A stretch of 64,000 nucleotides of DNA from Phragmites australis. Taxonomy: Eukaryota; Streptophyta; Magnoliopsida; Poales; Poaceae. The DNA lies in the NCBI RefSeq assembly GCF_958298935.1, contig NC_084928.1:14973501-15037500 (forward strand). The letters are read 5' to 3'. The notes beneath the pieces were generated by a model, which did not search any database, had not been told where the DNA came from, and worked only from the letters and a program-made list of their open reading frames with translations. A program made the translations under genes and the position numbers. Shown here in pieces: positions 1-11,540 of the stretch (its first letter is position 1; every line of letters starts with the position of its first letter).

Positions 1-1115
1 CCGTGTCTAACAAAGTCCGATTCCTTCATTCAACACTCCATTCCATTGAGGCGTCCCTGGTGGAGTAAGCTGTGGAACAATTCCAAATTACTTTAGATGA
101 TCATCAAACTCATGGCTCAAATATTCACCTCCATGATCGGATCGCAAAAATTTAATTGTCTTGCCAAATTGATTTTGTGCTTCATTCTGAAACTCCTTGA
201 ACTTTTCAAAGGACTCAGACTTGTACCTCATTAGGTAGATGTAACCATATCTACTAAAGTCACTGGTAAAAGTAATGAAGTATTGAAAACCACCTCTAGC
301 GATATAGATCATTGGTCCATATACATCAGTATGTACAAGGGCCAATAATTCACTCGACCTCTCTCCTTGACGGGTGAAAGGCGCCTTAGTCATCTTTCCA
401 AGTAAACAAAATTTGCATGTATCAAATGATTCAAAATCAAATGAATCAAGAAGACCATCTTTATGGAGCCTCTGCATGCGTTTCTCATTTATATGACCTA
501 AGCGACAATGCCAAATAAAAGTGGGATTCAAATAATTAAGCCTTGGCTTCTTCGTCTTAATGTTATAGACAGGGACATCCTCAAGATCTAGAATATAAAA
601 TCCATTCACCAATGGACAATTACCATAGAGCATACCATTCAAATAAATCGAACAACACTTGTTCTTTATTATGAAATCATATCCATCTTCTTCCAAACAT
701 GAAGAAGAGATAATGTTTTTGCCCAAGGTAGAAATCTAATAACAATTATTTAATTCCAAAATTAATCCTGAGGGTAGCGATAAGGAATAAACACCGATGG
801 CCAACGCAGCAACTTTCGCACCATTGCCAACACAACAATCCATCTCGCCGCTCGCACACTTCCTAGTCCTTTTTAGTCCCTGCAATGATTTGCAAGTATG
901 AATCATCGATCCAGTAATGAATACCCATGAATCTTTAGGACGAGTAGCAAGATTAATTTCAATAACATTTATACCTGAAGTGGAAGTCTTACTTCCCTTC
1001 TTCTTGAGTTATTCCAAGTATAGCTTGTAGTTCCTCCGCCAATGGCCAGGCTTATGGCAGTGGTGGCAAGCATCAAAAGCAGCAGGGCCAGCCTTGGACT
1101 TTCCAACAGGTTTAG
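1..1115 (-). pseudogene. copia pol fragment: zinc knuckle, GAG-pre-integrase, integrase core
   Basis: The longest open piece is 88-726. It carries the GAG-pre-integrase pattern (HCRLGH near residue 73, then CKFC about 32 residues later) and the start of the integrase core (HTDVYGP, then DHGGEY near the end). Upstream lies a zinc knuckle CHHCHKPGHWRRNY, where the last cysteine of the CX2CX4HX4C motif is tyrosine. A stop follows at LYLE*LKKK. Downstream of 88 the typical TPPGTPQWNGV motif is visible but the frame is lost just after it. In life this region would mature the polyprotein and insert cDNA. Here it is broken in at least three places and truncated by the window edge. Confidence 0.85.
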
Positions 1116-1124
1116 GCTTTGAGC

Positions 1125-1823
1125 TCAGATCTTATCTGATGGTTTTGCCTTGTCCTTGCGCTTTCTCTTCTTGCTATCCTTCTGAACCATTAGCACATGA
1201 CTAGAGCTTTTCTTAATGCTTTCCTCAGCAGTCTTAAGCATCCCATGCAATTCAGCCATGCTCTTCTCCATGCTATTCATATGAAAATTCAAAATGAACG
1301 GCTCAGAGCTCACAGGGAGCGACTGGAGAATCACATCCGTAGCCAACTCAGGACTAAGAGGAAAACCAAGTTTTTCTAGGTTCTCAATGTAACCAATCAT
1401 CTTGATCACATGAGGACTAACTGGACCATCTTCTGTCAACCTGCACGCAAACAAGGACTTGGAGATGTTGAACCTCTCGGCCCTAGCTTGGTTCTCAAAC
1501 ATTCCTTGAAGTCCCACAATTATATCGTGAGCATCTGCGTTCTCATATTGCTTCTGAAGCTCAGAGGACATAGTGGCAAGCATGAGACAGCTAACATCGA
1601 GTGAATCGTTGGTATGCTTCTCGTAAGCCCTCCAATCAGTGGCAGATGCATTGTCAGCTGGTTCTTCAGGATAGAGAACCTATAGAACATACTTCGTTTT
1701 CTCTTGTTTGATAACAATTCTGAGATTTCTATACCAATCAATAAAGTTTGTTCTACATAGTTTTTCTTTTTCAAGAATTGAACGCAAACTAAAACTGGAA
1801 TTGGCGTTAACAATAGGTGCCAT
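1125..1823 (-). pseudogene. copia gag (UBN2-type capsid protein), disrupted
   Basis: I choose the start at the ATG at 1823, which opens MAPIVNANSSFSLRSILEKE, a familiar beginning for grass copia gag proteins. The frame has a TAG at 1680-1682 (the leucine-rich YVL* point) and then continues in the same frame through the 1125-1583 open piece, which holds the capsid-like UBN2 region and a lysine-rich tail (KKRKRKDK). After a stop at 1125 the zinc-knuckle frame resumes in another phase. Gag would form the virus-like particle. With the internal stop and frameshift no full protein is possible. Confidence 0.8.
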
Positions 1824-3266
1824 GATCTACAACAGAAATAAATATGCAAAGTTTAGCACTATGTTTATGTAATCTTTCATTAAACAATTTAACAAAGGAT
1901 ACTCCCACTATATGTTTTGAAACCGTTTCTCTCTAACGACATATTGTGGAACAAAATCCATATTCAACTAGGTTCAACTGAGCTTTGGCATCACTGTTAG
2001 AAACTTAGGTGACATAGGTAAGCGACATCTTGCTAATCACATCCCTATGTGACTCTCGTTTGTTGGGTGGCATCGAATGCCCCGGCCCTAACACTATGCC
2101 CCAAAGCCCAAAACCGTTTTGATAGCTTTGTTAAGTAAACCAACACTATGCATATGGATGTCTGACATCCACCCTAATTGGTTAAGATAAAAGATGACAC
2201 CCTACTTTGGCAGACCTGCCAAACAATGACCAAAACCTAAGTAGGTGCAGCTATTGGAAAGGCATCAATTATTCTTAATTTTTTTGAGCGAAGCTATTCT
2301 ATCATGTAAACATATCCATCTCATAGAAAATATGAATAAAACAACATGACAGGAACATAAATAAGTATCACAGGCAATCATATTAACCGTGACATACTAT
2401 GGCCCTTTCACATGGTGATCTCTATCGCCATGGTCCCTGTCCTCCGATTCAACATGCTTCGAGTCTTCATGGTTATGTATTAGTATATTACATCTAATAG
2501 CACTAGACAAATTACATGAGAATATGAAGCATCACATATCAGCATGCAAGCTGTTATACAATAATATGACAGCCTTGGGCTGCAATTAACCATGACACGC
2601 AGGTCATGATAATTAGAAACATGCATCACATACATGGTAAGGTCATACTAGTCACTACATTCTCTACAAAAATGAGTTAAGCGTGGAATCAAATTCTATT
2701 ATCACAACATCGATATGTTATCTTTATAAGCCCTAGCACGGTGGTCCTGCTAGCCCAGTTAGCGGGTGGGGGGTCGAGGGGGAAGCCACCCCCAGCGGGT
2801 TTCAGGCAGTGCCCTAAAAACCTCTCAAAAATGTATAGATCGTATCTATGAAATTGCTATGAAAATCTCATCGGATTGATCATATTAAGCCAATTCTGAG
2901 TCACTCACAATGCCTCAATTTTTATTGGATCAATCATATTGATCATCACGTGAGGTTTTTTAGAAACGACGACAACACGTACAACCTCAATCTGTTGTTC
3001 TCCCGACCACTAAGCGGCATGCGCTTGTCAGCCTCGATGGTGATTCCAGCCGGTAGGGACAAGTCGCATGCACGGCTAGGTGGGAGATCGAGCTAATCTT
3101 TTTTGTTGTATGGTTCCATCGACTCGCACCTCATCCAATCCCAATTACACAAAACCGTGTAGCGACTGATTCATCACATGAACCGATCACTAAAATAGTA
3201 GATCCAATCTATTACTACTGCATATCACATATATGTGATCGATCCAGATAAAAAACTACACAAGAT
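1824..3266 (-). other. Untranslated leader of the copia element
   Basis: This 1.4-kb stretch between the primer-binding site and gag has no ORF worth calling. It is moderately AT-rich with a short GC-rich patch near 2755-2820. Long leaders here are normal for Angela/BARE elements. I see no other gene or repeat in it. Confidence 0.7.
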
Positions 3267-3279
3267 GGCTCTGATACCA
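3267..3279 (-). other. Primer-binding site, initiator tRNA-Met type
   Basis: On the minus strand the sequence reads TGGTATCAGAGCC, the standard complement of the plant initiator tRNA-Met 3' end. One base separates it from the inferred LTR end at 3281, which fixes both the orientation and the LTR border. Confidence 0.92.
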
Positions 3280-3483
3280 CTGTTGGGAAACGGGCACTAC
3301 GCTAGCCTAAAACAAAATTTTTCTACCGCATTCACCCAGGAAATCATGCTAGTAGGAGATCACAAATTGTTACTGCTCGATGCATAGTGTAGCGGAAGAA
3401 GAGTTGGAGTAGACTGATTAAACATTGTGCGTGTCAAACTCCATGAGTAGCTTTTCGATCAGATCCACGACCAGCCCCGTGCA

Positions 3484-3669
3484 GGTGGTCACGCTCTTTG
3501 ACCAACTCCGAGTAGGTGGTCGTGCTCCTCGACCAACTCCAAGCAGGTGGTCATGCTCCTCGACCAACTCCAAGCAGGTGGTCGTGCTTCTCGACCAAGC
3601 CCGAGCAGGTGGTCATGCTCCTCGACCAAGCCCGAGCAGGTGGTCATGCTCCTTGACCAACTCGTCACA
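3484..3669. repeat. 31-bp minisatellite, six copies, in the copia LTR
   Basis: Six consecutive units begin with GGTGGTC at 3484, 3515, 3546, 3577, 3608 and 3639. Each is about 31 bp and reads roughly GGTGGTCRTGCTCCTCGACC plus an AACTCCAAGCA or AAGCCCGAGCA tail. Because 31 is not a multiple of three, all three frames stay open and produce a spurious 101-residue ORF (3425-3730). Confidence 0.9.
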
Positions 3670-4500
3670 GTTGACGACCAATCCTGAACACGTAGCGTTC
3701 AACTTATCGAGAAGATTAGTACCACAATAGCAGCAGCATCTCTATGGTATCCACACGTATTGGAGAGAAACACCAAGCGGCAATGTGCTAGCACCACACA
3801 CGCGGCTAGGGTTTTGGGAGATCGGGTGGAAGGCTGCGGCTAGGGTTTCGGAGTAGCTCAACCCGGCACGCCCTACCCACGCCTATCCTTATATAGAGAT
3901 TGCTAATGGGCTCTGACATTGGAATCCCTTTAGGACTCCAACTTCTCATGGATCATAATCCAATCAAAACCCATATACGAATCCAATTTGCATGTTTTGT
4001 TCCAACCCATTAAGTGTGTGACCTGTTAGGTTCATATACAAATGGCTATGACTTGGAAACCCTTTTCAAACCAAAATCAATAGCGGTCCCTAGCAGGACA
4101 TGTTGACTCCCGAGTATACATAAAAGATCATATCGGCTGAACCTTGATATACACATGCACCGATCCCTTCACCTCACGATACCAGTCAAGCTCAAGGCTA
4201 GATACGTGCCACTCTTGTGATAGCTCGACCATTCACTCAATCAAGTCGTGGATTCATCATGATTCACTCTTTAATCATATTGGCATGGCCATGCACTTTC
4301 TCAATCCAATTACCTCGAGGGGCCCAGAGATATCTTTCCTGTTATCAAGGAGGGGCAAATTCCATCTTGATCGCTCATACCCCACGACATGTTTCATGAT
4401 AAACCCAAAAACTACCTTTATGACTACCCAGTTACGGAATAGCATTTGGTAGCCTCAAAGTATGCCACTACACATTCTGGAAATCAATAACGATCTCAGG

Positions 4501-4768
4501 TCTAAGGATCCTGCAGGTACACCATTTGAGATAACAAATAATGGCACATCATAAATAACAAGCATAGCATTTTCTCAAGGTGGGTCTATCTAATATCATG
4601 TTCTCTAACTTAAATATCCACATTATTGACATGGTCTAAGGATACTGCAGGTACACCATTTGAGATAACAACCGATGACACATCATAAATAACAATCCCA
4701 GCAGCATCTCAAGGTGGGTCTATCCAACATCATGTTCTCTATCATAAATGTCAACATTATTGACCTGG
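4501..4768. repeat. 134-bp tandem duplication in the copia LTR
   Basis: Two copies, 4501-4634 and 4635-4768, are directly adjacent, equal in length and highly similar. Both start TCTAAGGAT and end with a TTATTGAC(A/C)TGG stretch. Differences scattered along the copies show the duplication is not very recent. Confidence 0.85.
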
Positions 4769-5028
4769 TGTCTCTATACCTATGATCCATTAAACGTGAC
4801 CATCAATCAACAATGTGCTGGTCTTATGTATCATCAGAATGATATGCGACCAGGAATCGACTAAGAATAACATCATGATATAAACAAAGAGTTTCATGAA
4901 CAAGTCACATACTTACCAATCAATGTAAACGATAGTCATTCTTAGAATAAAATATTATTCGGTAGTACATGAATATAGACATGCGATACAATCATCTCTA
5001 TGATTGCCTATAGGGCATATCACCTTCA

Positions 5029-6178
5029 GAATCTATTATAGGGAGGAAGGAGGGCCAGGAATTTACCTGTGCTCTATCGGTCAGCATGGAAGGAAGGAGG
5101 AGACACCAGGTAGGGTGAGGAGGATGGCAGCTTCCTCTTGGAACTTCTCCTCCGCTGGGCGGGCGAGGATGACAGTGGCGTGGGTGGGCGAGGACAATGG
5201 TGGCATGGGCATCCTCAGGGATGAGGACAGTGGGACGATAAGGTCGGCGGTGTGGGCGGGCGAGGAGGATGACGGCACCCTCCTACTCCTTCGTCGAGTG
5301 GGCGAGGATGACGGTGGGGACGACAGGGTCAGTCGGCGCTCCAGGGAGGGTGCGACCCTCCAAGTGGCAGGGACAATAGAGGTTGATGATGGGACTGAGG
5401 TGGCGCATGCTCCTAGAATGAGGATGGTGGCGTCGGGACGCTCTGGGGTGCAAGAAGGGGCGAGGAAAATTTTCTATGTGTTGGCTGGCCAATCAGCCGT
5501 GTAGAGCTTTTATAGTGATGGAGCTTTAGTACTGGTTCAACATTTGAGTCGAAAGTGAAAGGGAGCCTTCACTGCCAGCACATGAATTCCACCGGCAGTG
5601 AAACACCTTTCATTGCCGGCCTAAGATGTCCACCGATAGTGAAACCTCCTTCAATGTAGGCATCAATGGAGCAAAAAAATTGTGCGCACTTCATGTATGC
5701 CGAGCATCGAATCGATGACCTACCCCTAAATAGAACCAAACAGACCGAAAAACCGTTGCAATACTAAAGTGTTTGTTGTTTAGTTGGTAATGAATATGTT
5801 TATTAACATTTTGTTAAGCTCCAATTAATCAGTAAGCCCCAACATTCATATTAATTTTAATTTCAAAACATATTTGTTTTAATTTCAACTTGCTATATAC
5901 CTAAATATCATTCCTAAAGTTTGCTATATACCTAAATTTCATGGATAGATTTTTTAATTCATTAAAAATAGAAAATAAATATGCTCATACCAAAAATGAA
6001 AAACAAATTCATATATTAATTCATTTCATTAGGTAAACAAATCAAATTAGTCCTTCATTAATACATAGTAATTCATATCCTTCATTAATATGCAAATAAA
6101 GCTACTTAATCTAGCTTAACAATTAGCCCTTCATTATGATCATAGTGTACATAGGGAGGTTCGTCGGTGTCTTCCCTG
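5029..6178. other. CACTA-like remnant and AT-rich flank
   Basis: 5082-5500 is GC-rich with repeated GGGCGAGGA motifs and open frames on both strands, with no recognised protein. 5540-5665 contains repeated TCACTGCCGG and CCGGCAGTGAA motifs in opposite orientations, typical of CACTA subterminal regions. No terminal CACTA sequence is visible. About 5700-6178 is AT-rich with nothing I can identify. The CACTA-derived DUF4216 piece at 10240-10545 lies just across the solo LTR, so both may come from one older element. Confidence 0.4.
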
Positions 6179-9100
6179 TGTCACACCCGGTTTTAACGGC
6201 CAAAACCAGATGCGGCTTATGTGTGCCCAGGATATTCAAATACACATAAGGACGTCACAGGTGAAGTAACAAAAGCAATACTTTTATTAAATAAATGTTA
6301 AACTCTTACAGCAATTGACATATATTGTCTTCTATGAAGATATCTGCAGCGGAACAGAAGCACTGGTGCCCAACAACACTGCAAGCAACTGACCGAGAGA
6401 CATGCGCTTAGAACTTCACAAACTCGTCTTGATAGTCTTCAACATCTTCACTCACTGAGCAACAGCACACATGTCACATGGCATAGGGAAAATAACAAGT
6501 GTGAGCACATGATGCGCTCAGCAAGTGTGGGAAAGATAATGATATGCAGGCTTATATAAAAAACAGGCTAACACATTGTATATTTGCGTAAATGTGAGTA
6601 ATGAAAACATATTTGGACTAAAAAAGTATTAAACAATTATTAAGTGAATGTAACACGTACGGTTCAACATCCAGCATACAAGGCTCCCCACCTTGCATAC
6701 AATAACCGTCTAGTACTCCCTGTACTATAACTAAAACCACAACCAAAACCACAACCACAACCCATAATCACAACTCATAATCAAAACCCACTAATCATGT
6801 GAGGATCCAAGTCAGCATGACTGTTATAACAGTTTTTATACTCTGCAGAGGTTGTCCAGCTTTCCCCACAAGTCGTGATTTCCATGTTGCCGTGTTAGCT
6901 AGACACTTAACACACTCCAGTGGTGTGTCACCCGGAAAGTCACTTTAAAGCCGTTACAAAGTTTAATCCAGTATGTGCATGTCAGCTAGGTTTCACCACC
7001 GTCAAAGTGACATTCACACCACTAGAAGCCCCTTTTGTGCCTTGTAGCTCCGGAAAGTTTTCACCCTTCCCTTCCACTACACATATCATACCACTAACCA
7101 AATGGTTCTAGCCTTTGCCGTCCCCACACAACCACCCTTCTGTTTGGCATGCCCTTCCATTAGGCCGGTCCCATACCAGGTCTCGTGGTTGGTACGGTAT
7201 TTCTTGGGTTATCGTTCCACGAACTGGCCTTACTTAGGTTACTTGAGCAAACACTAAACCAACATCATAACCATGATCACTATCACCAACATCCCTATGC
7301 TCAAGGCCTAAGGTTCCATGTTGCTAGACCACTAACAATTTAACCACCATTGTTGCATATGTTTATTAGTCAATCTTATGACACTTCCTAGTATCCCAAA
7401 GCATGGCTAAGTAATCTAACCAACAAAAATACCTAACCATAAACCATATAGGTTCCAAGGGATGATAAGGGAAAATCTAGGGAAAACCCTAACATTGGTG
7501 AATACCCATCATATTGATAGACAATGCATGCAATTTTGTAAAATAAAACATTTAAAAACATAGATTCAAAATGATTAAGGACACTTTCCTTTTACCTAAT
7601 GCTGCTCAGTGTTGTCGAAATCTTGGTCTTTAAGTCCCTCGAACTGCTCCAGAACGTTATTGACTAATCACGAGAACTACTGACAAATAACACAAAGGAA
7701 AACACTAAGAACAACATACTAAACATCATTAAAACACTTTAAAAACACTATGGTTGTATAGGGATGATTTTAGACACATTTATACGGAAGAATTGTCTAC
7801 ATCGGAGTTAAGATGAAAAGAGAATAGCTTTCGAGAGATGGATTAGACTGAAAAGGAAATGCTGATTTTCCGGAACTATCTTCCTATGGGAAAGGCTTTA
7901 TTGAACAATCACTGTGTTAGGCTTGACAACATTATTGTGCAAGATTCAAGAAGTGTAGGGCAGACGTCACTTTGCTAACTAGGTTAAGGAGAATGATGTG
8001 GTGCTGACTTGGCATGCTATGCAAGTACCATCTTGGATTAAAGAAGGGATACGCGGAGATCTAGTCTCGACCACCTATGATGGATCAAAAAGGACAAATG
8101 TTGCGCTTCAAGGTTAAGGATACTACTGGTGACTCTATGTAGCGATTATGGTTCGAGTTTCGTCGGAGAGAGCGATCTAGCATGTGACCACACACATCGA
8201 TGTCGGGCTTCAGTGGTCTTTCAGTGAAACGAGGGAAGCATAGAGTAGAACACGGAAACACTAACTCAGCGGTATGGTTAGTTTTGGAAGGGGTCATCCA
8301 AGGTAGCGGCAAAACAACGATGACTGCTTCTAGGTTTGGTGGTGACCGCGAATAGATGCAGGAACGAAGACGCTCGCGTTCCCAGAGATTGGCTAGGAAA
8401 TTTGAGAAATCGTTTGAACAAAGATGTTCATATATCTAGGGAACACAATGCTACAATATAGTTTTGGGTAGATCATCCACTGATAGGAAGAACGATCAGT
8501 AGAGATGAGACGGGTGATGGCTGTGATGTGCTGTGGTTGGCAATGGTGTCCTGGTCGTGCGCTGCACAAATAGGGATGGGGCTCCTAGGGTCACGTAGAA
8601 GACTCGATGGGATACTCTGTGACACAATTGGTTCATCCATACGGCTTTCGGATTGACGGGGAACGCGAATGCAAATCTGGTGTGCGTGCAGAATGCGTCC
8701 AGAAACTGGACAGCGGGTATGTCGACCTTGATTACGGTGGTTTGGCTACTCTAGTGGCTGACCTGGTTGGTGAGGGCGTGGGGAACATCATGGGACATGC
8801 ACTGGTGAAAGGGCTTGGCGATTTGACCTCTGGTCGTTCGGGAACGTAGATGCCAATCCGCTACAGCGTGACTATCCGCTATGGCGACGACCGTGGTGGT
8901 ATAAATCGGGCTTTGGTCGAGGCTAGGGCTTGGCTAGGGACTTAGTATGATGCTAAAACAGTTGTAATAGAGGAGAAGAAGTGGTCCTCATCATGCTTTG
9001 ATGGTCAAGGAAGGAGGATTCGCGGAGAAGACGACGAGGTAGCACATCACGGGCGGTGGCTCCGGCGAACGGTGGCGCACGGACAGGGCAGCAGCGACTT

Positions 9101-10239
9101 CTAGGGTTTGGTAGCATGGAATAGGGTAGGAGAGGGCGTGCAACTAATATTTATAGGCCTAGGGGCAGGTGGTTGAGGTGGAGTCCAAGCCGAACATGAA
9201 TCGGATTCGAGTTCGAGTCGGTTACGATTTCCTTTTTCGCAGCTATCTATTCTAAGGATGATATCTCCATCGTTCGAACTCCAAATTATACATTTCATGA
9301 CTCTAAATTGTAGTACTCTAAAATATCTACAACTTTAGTATTCATTGGAACTTCTGAAAACGCCATATTGATTTCTAAAAATGCACCACAAGATAAACTG
9401 TTTGCACTCGGACTTATCTGCATAGCACTGATTTCGGGGGCCATAACTCCTAGCTCCATTATCCAAGAGGAGACTTACATAGGTTCAAATCGAATCTCTC
9501 GACGATACCTACAACTTTGGTATTGTCAAGATTTGCATGTGAGGCCGTTTGAAATTTCAAAAGTTCATGAGAAGATGAGGCTGTCTAAGACTTCGCGAAA
9601 ATTTACAGATTTCGTGGATCCTTTGTTGGGCCATTTAGATGACTTGGCTAAGGGTTTAGACTTGAGGAAGATTGAGCCCAAAGACACTTTAGGTACCTCT
9701 AGGGTTTAGAAAAGAAACTTTTGCAGAGAAATTTGAATAGGTTTTGAATTTGAATTGAGTTTAGAGTGAATTTAAGAGAAACAAAAAATGAGGTTAAACA
9801 AGAATAGGAGTAGATAAGGAATTTGAATTTGGATTTGGGTAGAATTTGAGAAAAAGGAGAGATTCACTTTAAACAAGGATTTGGATAAGATTTGAATTGA
9901 ACTAGAGAAGGACCAGGTATGATCAAGGACTGAATAGATGATAAATTCAAAGATTTTGAATTCCAACCATTAAGATCCTTAACTTTTGAATAGATGAGTT
10001 TTGTAAAAACCTTTTGAAAACCTTTTCACTCAAAACACTAAAGAGAAAGGAAAAGAAAAAGAACTCTAATGTATTTACCTAGCTCCTAGCAAAACTCAGT
10101 ATGCAATGCACATAAAATAATAACGTATATTGATTGATTGATTAACAAAATATGTTTTAAACCTATTCTACTGGTGAAGCTATTAAATAATCTCAGAAAA
10201 TTTTAGAAATTTGAGAAATCTAGAAATCAGGGTGTTACA
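6179..10239 (-). repeat. Large solo LTR, Ty3/gypsy Tekay-like, copy 1
   Basis: On the minus strand this unit starts TGTAACACCC at 10239 and ends GGGTGTGACA at 6179, with no retrotransposon proteins on either side. Its second half matches the copies at 21339-23523 and 57480-61063 on their plus strands: GTGTCCTTGATCATATTGAACC-like region, ACCGGTTCGTGGAGCGA-like region, GGTGGTGAAACC, and the CCCACACTTGC(T/G)GAG stretch. A TATA box (TATAAATA, minus) lies at 9148-9155. The 5-bp flanks differ (CCCTG left, CCAGA right), so no TSD is seen; inter-element recombination or flank mutation is possible. No ORF inside is credible. Confidence 0.75.
9148..9155 (-). promoter_or_regulatory. LTR TATA box
   Basis: TATAAATA on the minus strand, about 1.1 kb from the LTR 5' end and in the same relative area as the TATA boxes of copies 2 and 3. 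It is the presumed retrotransposon promoter. Confidence 0.5.
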
Positions 10240-10545
10240 CCAGAGACCTAGGTTGACGTCCCCTCCGAAAGGAGGCAGCACATCAAATTGATTGTAGTTT
10301 TTGTCATCGACGACATTCTCCACTCCAACAATCCTTCTTTTTCCTTGAAGAACTACGTGATGCTCCTCTTTGTTAGCCAGATCGAGGTCCTTTACATAAA
10401 AGACTTGCATAACATCTTTCGCAAGTACGAATGGTTCTTTTTTGTATCTGACAAGTTTTTGGTCCACTGTAGTCATACCGCACTTGTTGACCTTCATGCC
10501 TTCTCGGAGTCTGACCCATTACACTGGAAAAGAGGAACCTTTAAC
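10240..10545 (-). pseudogene. CACTA (En/Spm) element protein fragment, DUF4216-like
   Basis: Minus-strand translation gives the pattern VPLFQCN, a frameshift, then KCGMTTVDQKLVRYKKEPFV, QVFYVKD, HHVVLQGKRRIVGVENVVDD and FDVLPPF. That order is what I know of the DUF4216 region carried downstream of the TNP2-type transposase in CACTA elements. Only this domain is present. It stops abruptly at the solo LTR on the left and at a gypsy pol tail on the right, so it is a relic. Function in intact elements is not established. Confidence 0.75.
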
Positions 10546-10974
10546 TGATGAGCCCATGGCTCCTTCAGATACAATCGATACTATTAATATTCCTCAAATC
10601 ATACAAGGTCCAATTACAAGAGCACGTGTGTGACTATTAAACCACCAGGTGAACTCGTTCCTTGTTGTTCATGCTTCCTTGGATGGATTACTACTAAATT
10701 ATTGTGATGTTTTATTGCTTAGGAATGTAGGATAAGCACTACAACCTTACTCGAACGTCACCCCTTGAAGGCCAAGTCTACTCGAACTCGAGACTGAGCT
10801 CTAGTCGTGGTCATGGTCGAAGTCGTGGTCGTCACTAAAACGGGCATAATTCTCTCATACGAAGTCCATTTTAGGAAATCTTGACATTCTAAAAATCTTA
10901 CGATGAGCCCCTTGCAATGGATATGAGATTGACCAAATATTCCTTATAGTTTAGTCAGAGTTAAAGAAATAAGG
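10546..10974 (+). pseudogene. gypsy pol C-terminal tail and 3' untranslated region
   Basis: The diagnostic motif is IQGPITRAR, followed after a frameshift by LNHQVNSFL and DVLLLRNVG. GP(I/M)TRAR is a well-known tail motif of a large group of grass gypsy polyproteins, and element 2 has the equivalent GPITRS at 56579. The rest is noncoding up to a purine-rich tract AAAGAAATAAGG just before the inferred LTR. Upstream pol is absent. Confidence 0.7.
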
Positions 10975-11447
10975 TGCTACACCACCGTTTTTGACCTAGT
11001 TGGGTCTTGTAATCGTGTCGGGGTCGGAGTCCAGGTTGTGCATGCCTCTTTCTATGATGGCACAACCCTAGGTCTACCTCCTCACACCCCCCCTATATAT
11101 ACACAATAGCTGTTGTAGTTTAGGCTTGGGTTTTGGTTTGATTATTCTATTTTATACAGTTTCACCGCTTGTTCAGTTTGTGGAACCCCAACTCGAGTAC
11201 TTCATTGGTAATTAGTAATATTCAGATTGCATCCACCTGTTCTTGCTTGTGTTCTCAATTCTCTTGTAGAAAAAACCTTCTTGGCAAGGTCAATCGTGTC
11301 TTAGCACGGTTGATAACTATGGAGTATTGGTGTAGTGGTTGCGAGGGTTCTCGATCTATCTTGGTTAGAGCCTTTGGAGTATCAACGTCAAAACTCCACC
11401 AATCAACTTATCATATTACCTTTCGAAAATCAGACGAACGCGCATCA
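10975..11447 (+). repeat. LTR of gypsy element 1 (about 0.47 kb)
   Basis: The right border is set by the primer-binding site at 11450, with ...GCATCA then two bases. The left border TGCTACACC follows a purine tract and is inferred. A TATA box TATATATA lies at 11094-11101. The same layout (purine tract ending AAGG, LTR ending TCA, two bases, primer site) occurs in element 2. Confidence 0.6.
11094..11101 (+). promoter_or_regulatory. TATA box of the element 1 LTR
   Basis: CCCTATATATACAC in the middle of the LTR, on the coding strand, is the obvious core promoter candidate. Confidence 0.55.
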
Positions 11448-11449
11448 AG

Positions 11450-11540
11450 TGGTATCAGAGCCTTGGTTGCCCGCAAGGTAATCTCAGATCATATTATCTT
11501 TTGAAGATCGGGCGAATGCACATCAAATGGTATCAGAGCC
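11450..11540 (+). other. Duplicated primer-binding site, initiator tRNA-Met type
   Basis: TGGTATCAGAGCC occurs at 11450-11462 and again at 11528-11540. The two lie in a 78-bp tandem duplication that includes the preceding GCATCAA and the following TTGGTTGCC(C/T)GCAAGG. Only the first copy abuts the LTR. Confidence 0.85.

Larger units (their letters stand above)
1..5028 (-). mobile_element. Ty1/copia retrotransposon, Angela/BARE-like, 5' part
   Basis: Read on the minus strand the order is 5' LTR (5028-3281), initiator-methionine primer-binding site, a long leader, gag, zinc knuckle, then GAG-pre-integrase and integrase. The window edge cuts it inside the integrase, so reverse transcriptase, RNase H and the 3' LTR are outside. 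The LTR begins with a TGAAGG...ATATGCCC stretch resembling Angela-group LTRs from memory. gag and pol both contain stops and frameshifts, so this copy is dead. No TSD can be tested because only one end is present. Confidence 0.85.
3281..5028 (-). repeat. 5' LTR of the copia element (about 1.75 kb)
   Basis: The left border (LTR 3' end, ...CCCAACA on the minus strand) is fixed by the adjacent primer-binding site. The right border is the TG of TGAAGGTGATATGCCC at 5028, so the LTR runs TG...CA. A TATA-like box (TATATAA, minus strand) lies near 3889-3896. Two internal repeat structures are listed separately. The right border is less certain because the partner LTR is outside the window. Confidence 0.75.

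Noticed and set aside
3484..3669. Possible CRISPR-like array
   Set aside because: Units are contiguous 31-bp repeats without spacers, inside a plant LTR.
3425..3730. 101-codon ORF in the copia LTR
   Set aside because: A by-product of the 31-bp minisatellite, which stays open in every frame.
5004..5504. 166-codon plus-strand ORF
   Set aside because: It crosses the copia LTR border and reads through GGGCGAGGA-type repeats; both strands are open and no domain is visible.
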